A stretch of 34,128 nucleotides of DNA from Bacilli bacterium (GCA_017619815.1 JAFZRR010000002.1:1-34128), one strand, 5' to 3'; positions 16,522-24,981 are shown, numbered from the stretch's first letter. Made by a program: numbers and translations. The notes: generated from the sequence alone by a model not told the origin.

Positions 16522-18114
16522 ATGAAAAAAACACCTTTTAATCTTCTTGCTGTATTAGTAGTATCTTCATCCCTTCTTTGTGGTTGCAACAATAAACCAA
16601 AAGAACCCGTGGATGATGATCCTATTCCGATGCAATTCGAGAAAAACGATGATTACGTTTATGAAGATGTCGGTAATGAAAACAAATCTGCAGGATATGA
16701 AGTTTTCGTCCGCTCATTCTATGACAGCAACGGTGATGGCGTCGGTGATTTAAATGGTGTAAAAGCAAAGATTCCTTATCTCGCGGATTTAGGTATTAAA
16801 ACCGTTTGGTTAATGCCGATTTTCCCATCTCCATCATATCATGGATATGATATTACAAATTATTACGCAGTTAATGGCCAATACGGTACATTGAATGATT
16901 TTGATGCTTTAGTCGCAGAAGCTAATAGATATAGTGTCGACATTATGCTCGATATGGTATTTAATCATTGCTCCAAAAATCACCAATGGTTTAAGGATGC
17001 TAAGCAAGACTATCAAAATAACAATACAAGTCCAGATAGCAAGAAAGATTGGTTCAATTTCCAAAGCGATGGTTCTTATGAATGTGGCTTTGGTAGTGAT
17101 ATGCCAGACTTCAATCTTGATTGTGAAGCAGTGAGAGATGAATTAGAAAACATCACTAGTTTCTGGATTGGCCATGGTGTTAAAGGCTTTAGACTTGATG
17201 CGGTTTTATATTATTACCGCGAAAACGTCACCAAGAACGCACAATTCTTGAACTGGTTAGTGGATACCGCTCATAAGTATGATCCAAACTTCTATTTCGT
17301 TGGTGAATGCTGGACCACTGATGCTTCATTAAATAACTATTTCGCATCGAAATGCGATTCCTTCTTCAGATTCTCAACCGCTATGGGTGGTGACTATTGC
17401 TTTGTCAACTACATGAAAGGTAAAGGAACAGCAAAGACCTTATTAACCACAATTGAGAAGAATGAGAAATACATTAAGAGCAGAAATCCAAATTCATATT
17501 CATCATATTTCTTAAGCAATCACGATCAAGATCGTGTTGGTAATAACTTTGATGAAATGCAAAATAAATGTGCCGCTTCATTCTATATGCTTTTACCAGG
17601 TACACCTTATATGTACTATGGCGAAGAAATTGGAATGTTAGGAAAGAGAATCACTTCTCCAGATGATTTCTCTGATGTGAGAAGAAGACTTCCAATGATT
17701 TGGTCCAAAGATGACAAAACTGGTGAATGTGCATTCCCAGAAACAAGCCGTCCAGATTTAAAGAGAAACGAACAAGTTGAACTCGGTGTTAATGACCGTT
17801 TACAAGAGAAATTCTCTGTTGTTAAACACTATAAGAAAGTCCTTAACATTCGTAACAAATATAACGTCTTCAAACAAGGTACATTTACCTCATTATTCTC
17901 TGATTTACAAACTGATGAAAGAACAGTTTATGCATTCAAAATTTCATTAGGTAATGACTATGTCATTGTTGTGCATAATGCCGCAGCAAATAACGTCCAA
18001 GTTCATTCCCCAGGAACCGAGATTATTGATCAAATTAATACATCTCATAGAATTCCAACATTAGAGAACGAAACATTAACATTAGGCGCTTACTCCACAG
18101 TCTTGATGCGATAA
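16522..18114 (+). CDS. Alpha-amylase family lipoprotein (GH13)
   Basis: 530 residues. Signal peptide ends LCGC; Cys22 is the likely lipidated residue, with an unusual Cys at position -2. GH13 blocks: VFVRSFYDSNGDGVGDLNG (61-79, calcium-type loop), DMVFNHC (region I), nucleophile Asp226 in GFRLDAVLYY, acid/base Glu262 in FVGECW and Asp335 in SNHDQDRV. The arrangement resembles small lipoprotein alpha-amylases related to oligo-1,6-glucosidases (GH13_36-like; subfamily not certain). It would hydrolyse starch or maltodextrins outside the membrane. It begins 2 bp after the GH53 stop without a clear Shine-Dalgarno sequence, so translation probably depends on ribosomes finishing the upstream gene. 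A terminator follows. Confidence 0.94.
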   Translation: MKKTPFNLLAVLVVSSSLLCGCNNKPKEPVDDDPIPMQFEKNDDYVYEDVGNENKSAGYEVFVRSFYDSNGDGVGDLNGVKAKIPYLADLGIKTVWLMPIFPSPSYHGYDITNYYAVNGQYGTLNDFDALVAEANRYSVDIMLDMVFNHCSKNHQWFKDAKQDYQNNNTSPDSKKDWFNFQSDGSYECGFGSDMPDFNLDCEAVRDELENITSFWIGHGVKGFRLDAVLYYYRENVTKNAQFLNWLVDTAHKYDPNFYFVGECWTTDASLNNYFASKCDSFFRFSTAMGGDYCFVNYMKGKGTAKTLLTTIEKNEKYIKSRNPNSYSSYFLSNHDQDRVGNNFDEMQNKCAASFYMLLPGTPYMYYGEEIGMLGKRITSPDDFSDVRRRLPMIWSKDDKTGECAFPETSRPDLKRNEQVELGVNDRLQEKFSVVKHYKKVLNIRNKYNVFKQGTFTSLFSDLQTDERTVYAFKISLGNDYVIVVHNAAANNVQVHSPGTEIIDQINTSHRIPTLENETLTLGAYSTVLMR

Positions 18115-18135
18115 GCGATAAACATTTATGAAAAG

Positions 18136-18159
18136 AAGCGGAAATAATCCGCTTTTTTT
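18136..18159 (+). terminator. Rho-independent terminator of the galactan/starch operon
   Basis: AAGCGGA (18136-18142) pairs with TCCGCTT (18148-18154) around AATAA, followed by a run of T. Confidence 0.9.
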
Positions 18160-18197
18160 GACTAAATATTTTTCTATGCATATACGTGTGCTAATAT
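18158..18197 (+). promoter_or_regulatory. Promoter region of glgB
   Basis: TTGACT (18158-18163), starting within the terminator T-tract, is 17 bp from TATACG (18181-18186). Alternatively TGCTAATAT (18189-18197) is an extended -10. Either would give a 20-40 nt leader with TTGGAGG before the ATG at 18231. Confidence 0.55.
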
Positions 18198-18230
18198 ATA
18201 AATAGCAAATTTTCTTTTGGAGGTTTTGTT

Positions 18231-20102
18231 ATGGCATATGGATTAACATATGACTTCTTAATGGGTCAATGTATCGAAGCGCATAATTATTTCGGCGCGC
18301 ACTTTGTAAAACAAGATGGTGTGGATGGAGTAGTTTTTAGATTATATGCCCCATGCGCAAACGACGTTTCCGTCATCGGTGAATGGAATGGCTGGGATGT
18401 CGGTGCTAATAAAATGAACAAAATTGATGACTGTGGTATTTGGGAAATATTTGTTCCAGGATTATCCAATTATCAATCATATAAATTCCATTTCTTAAAC
18501 GCGAAAGGTAAATACGTCGATAAAATCGACCCATTTGCATTCTTCGCAGAAATGAGACCAGGAACATGCTCAAAGTTATTTGATAACAAGAATTTCGCTT
18601 GGCATGATGATCCATGGATGAAATCGAGAACTCGTAACTTTGATAGTGCCATGTCTATTTATGAAATGCACTTAGGTTCTTGGTACGGCAAAGCCGAAGA
18701 TGGTCATACATTAAGTTATGAAGAAATCGCTGATAAGTTAATTCCATACATCAAAGGTATGGGTTATACACATGTGGAAATGATGCCACTTGTCCAATAT
18801 CCATTTGATGGATCTTGGGGTTATCAAGGAACCGGCTTCTTCGCCATTGACTCAAGATATGGCAATCCATTCCAATTAATGAGTTTAATCGATAGATTAC
18901 ATCAAGCCGGAATCGGCGCGATTATCGACTTCGCTCCTGTCCACTTTGCTAAAGATAAATGGGCTTTAGCGGAATACGATGGCACAAAGATGTTTGAATA
19001 TAACAATAGATGGAGAGTTTCTCCTTGGGGTTCATATCAATTTGATTTAGGAAAAGACCCCGTTAGAAGCTTCTTAATGAGTGCAATCAATTACTTCGTC
19101 GACTATTTCCATTTCGACGGCGTACGTGTCGATGCGGTCAGTAATATCATTTATTACAATGGCGATTCCTCTATCGGCCTCAATGATGGTGCAGTCGAAT
19201 TCATCAAGAGACTTAACGCCAAAATGCATATCGCTCATGACTCAGTCATGATGATTGCGGAAGACTCAACCGCATTCGCTGGAACCACAAAACCAACCGA
19301 ACAAGGTGGTTTAGGATTTGACTATAAGTGGGACTTGGGCTGGATGAACGATACCCTCAAGTACTATGCACTTGATCCAATCTATAAGAAATATGACCAT
19401 AACAAACTCACCTTCTCGATGGCGTATTTCTATGCGGATAACTTTATGCTTCCTCTTTCCCATGATGAAGTTGTCCACGGAAAAGGCACAATTATTAATA
19501 AGATGTGGGGCGATTATGATCAAAAATTCGCTTTACTCAGAAACTTATATACATATCAATTCGGCCACCCAGGAAAGAAACTCAACTTCATGGGCAATGA
19601 ATTAGGTACATTTGATGAATGGAATGAGAATAGGGGACTTCAATGGAATTTGAAACAATTCCCAAAACACGACTCTTTGAGTCGTATGATTCATGACTTA
19701 AATGAAATTTATAAATATCATAAAGCCATGCATTATCAAGAACATAACCCCGAAAGATTCCATTGGTTAATGGTCGATAATAAAGACCAATCCGTCTTCG
19801 CTTTTGAAAGAAAAGTTGATGATGATGTTTTGGTATTTGTTTACAACATGACCACAAATTATTATGATTACATAAGTATTCCAGTCATTGAACAGGGTGA
19901 ATATGAAGAAATATTCAATTCTGACAAAGACATCTATAGTGGCTGGGGTCAATATAATGGTTTACCTGTTAAGAGTGAACCGGGTAGTTTCGAAGGTTTA
20001 CCAGCACATATCACCATTAAGTTAGCGTGCTTAGGTGCTTGTATCTTCCGACTCAAACCAGTTGAAAAGAAGAAAACCACAAGAAAAACTACCAAGAAAT
20101 AA
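18231..20102 (+). CDS. glgB: 1,4-alpha-glucan branching enzyme
   Basis: 623 residues, preceded by TTGGAGG. N-terminal CBM48 (~20-105, GEWNGWDVGANKM) and a GH13_9 barrel: VQYPFDGSWGYQGTGFF (188-204), region I DFAPVHF, nucleophile Asp301 in GVRVDAV, acid/base Glu344 in IAEDST and Asp412 in LSHDEVVHG; typical all-beta C-terminus. It makes alpha-1,6 branches in glycogen. Region I reads DFAPVHF where most branching enzymes have DWVP(A/G)HF. The C-terminus ends in a Lys/Thr-rich tail (EKKKTTRKTTKK) not usual for the family. Glycogen phosphorylase follows 24 bp later. No glgC or glgA is present here, so the substrate glucan might come from synthesis genes elsewhere or from imported maltodextrin. Confidence 0.96.
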   Translation: MAYGLTYDFLMGQCIEAHNYFGAHFVKQDGVDGVVFRLYAPCANDVSVIGEWNGWDVGANKMNKIDDCGIWEIFVPGLSNYQSYKFHFLNAKGKYVDKIDPFAFFAEMRPGTCSKLFDNKNFAWHDDPWMKSRTRNFDSAMSIYEMHLGSWYGKAEDGHTLSYEEIADKLIPYIKGMGYTHVEMMPLVQYPFDGSWGYQGTGFFAIDSRYGNPFQLMSLIDRLHQAGIGAIIDFAPVHFAKDKWALAEYDGTKMFEYNNRWRVSPWGSYQFDLGKDPVRSFLMSAINYFVDYFHFDGVRVDAVSNIIYYNGDSSIGLNDGAVEFIKRLNAKMHIAHDSVMMIAEDSTAFAGTTKPTEQGGLGFDYKWDLGWMNDTLKYYALDPIYKKYDHNKLTFSMAYFYADNFMLPLSHDEVVHGKGTIINKMWGDYDQKFALLRNLYTYQFGHPGKKLNFMGNELGTFDEWNENRGLQWNLKQFPKHDSLSRMIHDLNEIYKYHKAMHYQEHNPERFHWLMVDNKDQSVFAFERKVDDDVLVFVYNMTTNYYDYISIPVIEQGEYEEIFNSDKDIYSGWGQYNGLPVKSEPGSFEGLPAHITIKLACLGACIFRLKPVEKKKTTRKTTKK

Positions 20103-20126
20103 GAAATTTAAGGGAGTTTAACATAT

Positions 20127-22532
20127 ATGTTTGAAAACAAAGCTGCTTTCAAGAAAGCTTTTACCGAGCGCATGCTCGAGCGTTATGGTGTGTCTGTGAA
20201 TGACAGCCATATTTCCGAAAGATACGCAATTTTAGGTGAAATGGTTAGAGACTACGCAAACGTCGACTGGGGCCACACCAGAAATAAATCCATTAAAAGA
20301 GACCAAAAGACATTAATTTATTTCTCAATGGAATTCTTAATCGGTCGTCTTTTGATCAATAACATGCAAAACATGGGTATCTACGAAGTAGCCAAAGAAG
20401 GCTTAAAAGATATGGGCATGAATATCCATGAACTCGAAGAACAAGAATCCGATGCCGGTTTAGGCAATGGTGGTTTAGGCCGTCTTGCCGCTTGTTTTTT
20501 AGATTCCATTGCCTCTTTAGGATACTTAGGCCATGGTAACTGTATCCGTTACCAATACGGTTTCTTCCGTCAAAGAATTATTGATGGAAAACAAAAAGAA
20601 TTCCCAGACCAATGGTTAACCAATGGTAACGTTTGGGAAATTAGACGTCCAAAATATGAAGTTGAAGTTTCTTTCTATGGAAACCCAGAGACATATTTAA
20701 AACCAGATGGAACATATGCGATTAGAACTGCAAATGCAGTTGTTGTTCGTGCCGTTCCATATGATATTCCAGTTGTTGGCTATAGAAATCACGTCACCAA
20801 CTCTTTAAGACTTTGGAACGCTGAGCCAACCACTCACCATTTACCAAAGGACGTTTCTTTTGAAGACTACTTAAGAACTTTAGAAGAATTATGCCACGGC
20901 TTATATCCAGATGATTCCACAGAACACGGACGTATTTTACGTTTAAGACAACAATACTTCCTTGTTAGCAGTGGTATTCAATGCACATTAAAGAGCTATT
21001 TTAAACACCACGGCACATTAAAAGGTATTCATGAACACTACGTGTTCCAACTTAACGATACACACCCAATTTTAGCGATTCCAGAAATGATGAGAGTCAT
21101 GATGGATGAATACGGCATGGGTTGGGATGAATCCTGGGAAGAAGTCAGACAATGTATGGCTTATACAAACCACACCGTTATGGCGGAAGCTTTAGAAAAA
21201 TGGCCAGTTAACTATGTCCAAAACTTAATCCCACGTTGTTTTATGATCATTGAAGAAATCAATCGTCGTTTCAATATCCAAATGAACGCGATGGGCGTCA
21301 ACGATGGTGAAAGATATGCGATGAACATCATCAAAGATGGTCAAATCCATATGACCAACTTAGCTATCTATACCGCTTTCTCCGTGAATGGTGTTGCGGC
21401 ATTACATACTGAAATCTTAAAAGCATCTACATTTAAAGAATTCTATAAATTCATGCCTGAGAAGTTCAATAACAAGACCAACGGTGTCACTCATCGTAGA
21501 TGGTTAATGAACTCTAACCCAGAACTCGCCAAATTAATTACTTCTAAGATTGGTGATTCTTGGTATCTCAATATGGAGAAGATTAAAGGCTTTGAAAAAT
21601 ATGCGGACAACAAGGACGTTTTAAAAGAACTTGGCAAGATCAAGCTTAATAATAAGAAAGCTTTAGCCAAATACGTCAAAGAAACACTCGATATCGACCT
21701 CGATGTGAATTCCATCTTTGATGTTCAAATTAAGCGTCTACACGCCTATAAACGTCAATTGCTCAATATTTTCCACATTATGTATCTCTACCAGAGAATG
21801 AAAACTGATCCAACATTCAGAATTTATCCTCACACATACATCTTTGGTGCGAAAGCCGCACCTAGCTATGTCTACGCGAAGAAGATTATTGAATTAATCC
21901 TCGCTGTCGCAAATGTCATTAATAATGATGAAGAAATTAGCAAATACTTAAAAGTTGTCTTTATCGAAAACTATGGTGTCTCTTTAGCCGAGCTCATCAT
22001 TCCAGCAGCGGACGTTTCTGAACAAATCAGTACCGCAGGTAAAGAAGCTTCTGGTACAAGTAACATGAAACTCATGATGAATGGTGCGGTTACTTTAGGC
22101 ACAATGGATGGTGCGAATATTGAAATCGCCGAATCCGCAGGTGAAGAAAACGAAGTTATCTTCGGTTTAAGAAATGAAGAAGTGGAAGAACTCAATAGAA
22201 ACGGTTCTTATAACCCATGGGATATTTATAATTCCGACTATAGAGTGAAAAACGTCTTAGATTCCTTATTCTCTGGCGAATGGACAAACTATCGTCCAGA
22301 CAAATTCAGAATGATCTTTGATGAAATCATGAATAACAGAGACTGCTACTTCATCCTCAAAGACTTTGATAGCTATGTCAAAGCTCAAGAAAAAGTTTCT
22401 GAACTCTATCAAAACAAACTCGGTTGGCAACGTATGTGTTTAATGAATATCGCTAACAGTGGTAAGTTCACAAGCGATAGAACCATCAAACAATACGCCG
22501 AAGAGATTTGGAAGTTAGAAAAGGTTAAATAA
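20127..22532 (+). CDS. glgP: Glycogen/maltodextrin phosphorylase (GT35)
   Basis: 801 residues, the normal length of bacterial GT35 enzymes, with GGGAG upstream. Visible blocks: YFSMEFLIGRLL (~65-76), DAGLGNGGLGRLAACFLDS (active-site glycine-rich loop), LNDTHP, NGVTHRRW and the PLP site EASGTSNMKLMMNGA with the Schiff-base Lys648, then TLGTMDGANIE. It releases glucose 1-phosphate from alpha-1,4-glucan ends with phosphate as acceptor. Paired with glgB it serves glycogen turnover; given the importer upstream it may also degrade imported maltodextrins (inference). No signal peptide, so cytoplasmic. Confidence 0.97.
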   Translation: MFENKAAFKKAFTERMLERYGVSVNDSHISERYAILGEMVRDYANVDWGHTRNKSIKRDQKTLIYFSMEFLIGRLLINNMQNMGIYEVAKEGLKDMGMNIHELEEQESDAGLGNGGLGRLAACFLDSIASLGYLGHGNCIRYQYGFFRQRIIDGKQKEFPDQWLTNGNVWEIRRPKYEVEVSFYGNPETYLKPDGTYAIRTANAVVVRAVPYDIPVVGYRNHVTNSLRLWNAEPTTHHLPKDVSFEDYLRTLEELCHGLYPDDSTEHGRILRLRQQYFLVSSGIQCTLKSYFKHHGTLKGIHEHYVFQLNDTHPILAIPEMMRVMMDEYGMGWDESWEEVRQCMAYTNHTVMAEALEKWPVNYVQNLIPRCFMIIEEINRRFNIQMNAMGVNDGERYAMNIIKDGQIHMTNLAIYTAFSVNGVAALHTEILKASTFKEFYKFMPEKFNNKTNGVTHRRWLMNSNPELAKLITSKIGDSWYLNMEKIKGFEKYADNKDVLKELGKIKLNNKKALAKYVKETLDIDLDVNSIFDVQIKRLHAYKRQLLNIFHIMYLYQRMKTDPTFRIYPHTYIFGAKAAPSYVYAKKIIELILAVANVINNDEEISKYLKVVFIENYGVSLAELIIPAADVSEQISTAGKEASGTSNMKLMMNGAVTLGTMDGANIEIAESAGEENEVIFGLRNEEVEELNRNGSYNPWDIYNSDYRVKNVLDSLFSGEWTNYRPDKFRMIFDEIMNNRDCYFILKDFDSYVKAQEKVSELYQNKLGWQRMCLMNIANSGKFTSDRTIKQYAEEIWKLEKVK

Positions 22533-22533
22533 T

Positions 22534-23028
22534 ATGGCGAAAATTATCCTTGATGAATTATTTAAAGCGCAAGAACAATTAGACGCCACAATCGCCAAGA
22601 ATCACGGCATTAGCTATGCCACAACAAGACATAGACGTTTAATGGCGTGTATCGTTGAAATCGGTGAATTAGCTAACGCCACAAGATGCTTCAAATACTG
22701 GTCCAATAAAGGTCCGGAAGTGGAAGAAAGAGTCCTTGATGAATATGCTGATGGATTGCATTTCTTCTTATCACTTGGTGTGGATATTAAAACTTCAAAA
22801 AGAAGTTATAATCTCACCAAACATGAAGACAACTTGACCGATCAATTCTTAGAAATATACCACCGTTTAGACGTATTTAAGAAAAAACAAGACGATGCGA
22901 GTTATATTAAAGCCTTCCAAGCATTCTTAAATCTTCTCCCATTACTGGGCTATAGATGGAAGAAATTAGAAAAGGCATATTATAAAAAACTTGGCGTCAA
23001 TTACAACCGCCAAGAAACAAATTACTAA
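22534..23028 (+). CDS. Dimeric dUTPase family protein (all-alpha NTP pyrophosphatase)
   Basis: 164 residues. The metal-binding pattern of the dimeric dUTPase/MazG-like fold is present: Glu42-x2-Glu45 in VEIGELANATRCFKYW and Glu70-x2-Asp73 in EYADGLHFFLS, separated by the usual helical segment. Members hydrolyse dUTP/dUDP to dUMP, keeping uracil out of DNA. The gene begins two bases after glgP with only a weak AAGG, hence probably coupled translation. Its place after a glycogen operon is not functionally explained. The operon's terminator lies downstream inside the convergent gene. Confidence 0.88.
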   Translation: MAKIILDELFKAQEQLDATIAKNHGISYATTRHRRLMACIVEIGELANATRCFKYWSNKGPEVEERVLDEYADGLHFFLSLGVDIKTSKRSYNLTKHEDNLTDQFLEIYHRLDVFKKKQDDASYIKAFQAFLNLLPLLGYRWKKLEKAYYKKLGVNYNRQETNY

Positions 23029-23044
23029 TTAGTTAAATAGTATA

Positions 23045-23476
23045 TTAGAGTAGGGTATCAATTTCCTCTTCGGAGAGGACAGTGATACCTTTTCTTTTTA
23101 ATAACTCTGCAGTAACACCCATACCGTTAACGAGCTTACTGGAGAATGTACCATCATAAATCTTATGTGTACCACAGGAAGGAGAGTTCTCTTTTAAGAT
23201 AGCGATCTTGATGCCTAAGTACATGCAAATATTAAGTGCGAGTTCAGCGCCAGCTTCAAAATTCTTCGTAACGTCTTTACCATCACTCATTTTGACGCGG
23301 TCTTTGACTCTTTCACTTGGTTTTCTTGGTGACTTTAATCCACCTTCCATTTCAGGGCAAAATGGAACAAGCTCGTATTTCTCTAATAATAGAGGAATTT
23401 TATCGTTGAGATTGTTCTTGCCGTTATATTTGGTGTTGTCACCCACTAAGCATGCAGAGATGAGAATCTTTTCCAT
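23045..23476 (-). CDS. DUF523 (YbbK-like) protein
   Basis: 143 residues on the minus strand. Conserved family marks: SACLVG with Cys9 and a following YNG, FCPEMEGGLKSPRKPSE with Cys40, VTKNFEAGAE, and ILKENSPSCGTHKIYDGTFS. The conserved cysteines suggest metal or thiol chemistry; the family has no settled function. Length matches the family. It converges with the dUTPase gene (16-bp gap) and diverges from the metallopeptidase gene. No Shine-Dalgarno sequence precedes the start: the bases before ATG are ATTTACGGTTT, and a promoter a few bases further up would give an almost leaderless message. Confidence 0.93.
   Translation of the reverse strand: MEKILISACLVGDNTKYNGKNNLNDKIPLLLEKYELVPFCPEMEGGLKSPRKPSERVKDRVKMSDGKDVTKNFEAGAELALNICMYLGIKIAILKENSPSCGTHKIYDGTFSSKLVNGMGVTAELLKRKGITVLSEEEIDTLL
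23052..23099 (+). terminator. Plus-strand terminator inside the 3' end of the convergent DUF523 gene
   Basis: Outer stem 23052-23060 with 23083-23091 (AGGGTATCA / TGATACCTT, one G-T pair), an ATTT/ACAG internal loop, inner stem CCTCT (65-69 of this block) with AGAGG around TCGG, then TTTTCTTTTT on the plus strand. On the minus strand no T-run follows, so it terminates the glgB-glgP-dUTPase transcript only, while the same bases encode the C-terminus of DUF523. Confidence 0.75.
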
Positions 23477-23487
23477 AAACCGTAAAT

Positions 23488-23524
23488 ATTTTATATTTCA
23501 GGGGTTTGTTAATCAAGTTATAAT
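23488..23524. promoter_or_regulatory. Overlapping divergent promoters giving very short or absent leaders
   Basis: Plus strand: TATAAT at 23519-23524 with TTTCAG (23496-23501) 17 bp upstream; transcription would begin at about the ATG at 23531. Minus strand: TTGATT (23516-23511) and TAAAAT (23493-23488), 17 bp apart; the start would fall only a few bases before the DUF523 ATG at 23476. Neither gene has a Shine-Dalgarno sequence, which agrees with leaderless initiation. Confidence 0.6.
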
Positions 23525-23530
23525 ATTTCC

Positions 23531-24178
23531 ATGTCTACGAAAGAGTTCACTTATATACATAAGGGCAAAGAATATCGCCTTATTGTGACACGCAAACGCA
23601 TGAAGAATATTCGCTATACTTATAAAGATGGTGTTTTTAGAGTGAGCGCACCTCATCTTTTTGTTACACAAAAACAAATTGAAGAAGGATTGGAAAAATA
23701 CGCAGATAAATTGATTGCTTTAGATGTTAGAGAAAAGGCATCAGATGATTCATATATTTATCTTCTTGGAAATAGAGTTCCTTTAGAAGAAAGTGGTGAA
23801 ATAAGATTTGATGATGAAACGTCCATAAAATACAAGAATCACGAAGACTTAAATAAAAAACTAATGAAATGGTTTTTAGTTCTTATTGAAAAACGACATC
23901 GTTATTATGAAAATATTATGGGTATAGATAAACCATATAAAGTTCGAGTAAGAAAAATGAGAACCAGATATGGATCTAACGCTAGCCACACTCATTCCAT
24001 AACTTATTCCTCAATCTTGATGCATTATTCTGTGGATGTTATCGATTCCGTAATCGTTCACGAATTAGCGCACGACAAAGTGAGAAATCATTCAGAAAAG
24101 TTCTACAATGTAGTGTATAAGTATTGCCCGGAATATAAAGCTCTTCACAAGAGACTAAGGAAAGGAGAATTCGCATGA
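23531..24178 (+). CDS. YgjP-like zinc metallopeptidase domain protein (DUF45)
   Basis: 215 residues. The zinc site HELAH (His177, Glu178, His181) plus His187 in HDKVRNHSEKF fits the YgjP/WLM-like DUF45 metallopeptidases; before it lie the family blocks KNIRYTYKDG, MRTRYGSN and ITYSSILMHYSVDVIDSVIVHELAH. Cytoplasmic; substrate unknown in the family. The gene starts about 7 bases after a TATAAT and has no ribosome-binding site, so it is probably leaderless. It ends in TGA, the only TGA stop in the window, overlapping the ATG of the next gene (ATGA), so the two are translationally coupled. Confidence 0.9.
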   Translation: MSTKEFTYIHKGKEYRLIVTRKRMKNIRYTYKDGVFRVSAPHLFVTQKQIEEGLEKYADKLIALDVREKASDDSYIYLLGNRVPLEESGEIRFDDETSIKYKNHEDLNKKLMKWFLVLIEKRHRYYENIMGIDKPYKVRVRKMRTRYGSNASHTHSITYSSILMHYSVDVIDSVIVHELAHDKVRNHSEKFYNVVYKYCPEYKALHKRLRKGEFA

Positions 24179-24894
24179 TTAAAGAGATAACCAGCAAAGA
24201 TAACAACAAGCTCAAACACGCTGCATCTTTAAAAGAAAGCAAGTATCGTAAAGAGTATAATGAATTCCTTTCCGAAGGATTTAAATCCTTAGAAATGGCT
24301 ATGTTAGCAGGAAACGTCAAAGAGATCTTCACTGTTAAACCAATTGAAGGAATACCTAATGATATTACCCAATATCTTGTTAAAGAAGATCTCTTAAAGA
24401 AGATATCTTCAAGTAAGAATCCGGAAGGCGTTGTATTTGTTTGTAATATCGTAAATAGAAAACCTAAAAAACTCAATAAAGTAGTGTATCTCGACCATAT
24501 CAATGATCCAGGTAATATGGGCACAATAATTAGAACTGCACTCGCGTTCGATTATGATGCGATTATCGTCAGTGAAGGTAGTTGTGATATCTATAACGAA
24601 AAAGTTGTTTCTGCGAGTAAAGGTGCTATCTTCTCGTTGCCAATTCTTCATGGTGAATTAAATGAATATAGAGAAGGACGAAAAGTGATCGTTTCCGCAT
24701 TAAATGAAAAAGCAGTGGACATCAAAGATGTACAAAAACCAGATTCCTTCATCCTTGTAGTGGGCAATGAAGCTAATGGCGTGAGTGAAGCAATAATTGC
24801 TTCCGCGGACATTGTCACAAAGATAGAAATAAAGAATATTGATTCACTAAATGTTGCTATTGCGACAGGAATATTGATGGATCATCTAAGATAG
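24175..24894 (+). CDS. TrmH/SpoU-family RNA 2'-O-methyltransferase
   Basis: 239 residues with AAAGGAGA at 24160-24167. N-terminal substrate-binding part (SKDNNKLKHAASLKESKYR, EGFKSLEMA), then the SPOUT fold with its three motifs: DHINDPGNMGTIIRTALAF (about 103-121), LVVGNEANGVS and the knot-closing IKNIDSLNVAIATGILM. In most relatives the last motif starts with ESLN, here DSLN. It uses S-adenosylmethionine to methylate ribose in rRNA or tRNA; the exact site is not predictable. Its place next to pheS matches ysgA-pheST in Bacillus, supporting a rRNA/tRNA-modifying role. The stop TAG is contiguous with the terminator stem. Confidence 0.93.
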   Translation: MIKEITSKDNNKLKHAASLKESKYRKEYNEFLSEGFKSLEMAMLAGNVKEIFTVKPIEGIPNDITQYLVKEDLLKKISSSKNPEGVVFVCNIVNRKPKKLNKVVYLDHINDPGNMGTIIRTALAFDYDAIIVSEGSCDIYNEKVVSASKGAIFSLPILHGELNEYREGRKVIVSALNEKAVDIKDVQKPDSFILVVGNEANGVSEAIIASADIVTKIEIKNIDSLNVAIATGILMDHLR

Positions 24895-24917
24895 CTTGAG
24901 TGGCCCTCAAGCTTTTT
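24893..24917 (+). terminator. Rho-independent terminator after the methyltransferase gene
   Basis: AGCTTGAG (24893-24900) pairs perfectly with CTCAAGCT (24906-24913) around TGGCC, followed by TTTT. The left arm overlaps the stop codon. Confidence 0.9.
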
Positions 24918-24953
24918 AAATAGTTTTTATAACCAAGATATTGTTTTTCCATA

Positions 24954-24981
24954 TTTAAAAATATGAACGCTATGATATAAT
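24954..24981 (+). promoter_or_regulatory. Extended -10 promoter of pheST
   Basis: TGATATAAT (24973-24981) is an extended -10 with TTTAAA (24954-24959) 16 bp before TATAAT. A perfect dyad CATATTT-AA-AAATATG (24950-24965) covers the -35 region and may be an operator. Transcription would begin near 24988, leaving a leader of ~30 nt with TAGGAGG, too short for a T-box. Confidence 0.7.

Noticed and set aside
24176..24178. TGA read as tryptophan (genetic code 4)
   Set aside because: No in-frame TGA occurs in any gene while TGG is common; in a code 4 genome most Trp codons in AT-rich DNA would be TGA.
24039..24524. Antisense open frame opposite the metallopeptidase and methyltransferase genes
   Set aside because: Both sense genes carry clear family motifs; the antisense product has none.
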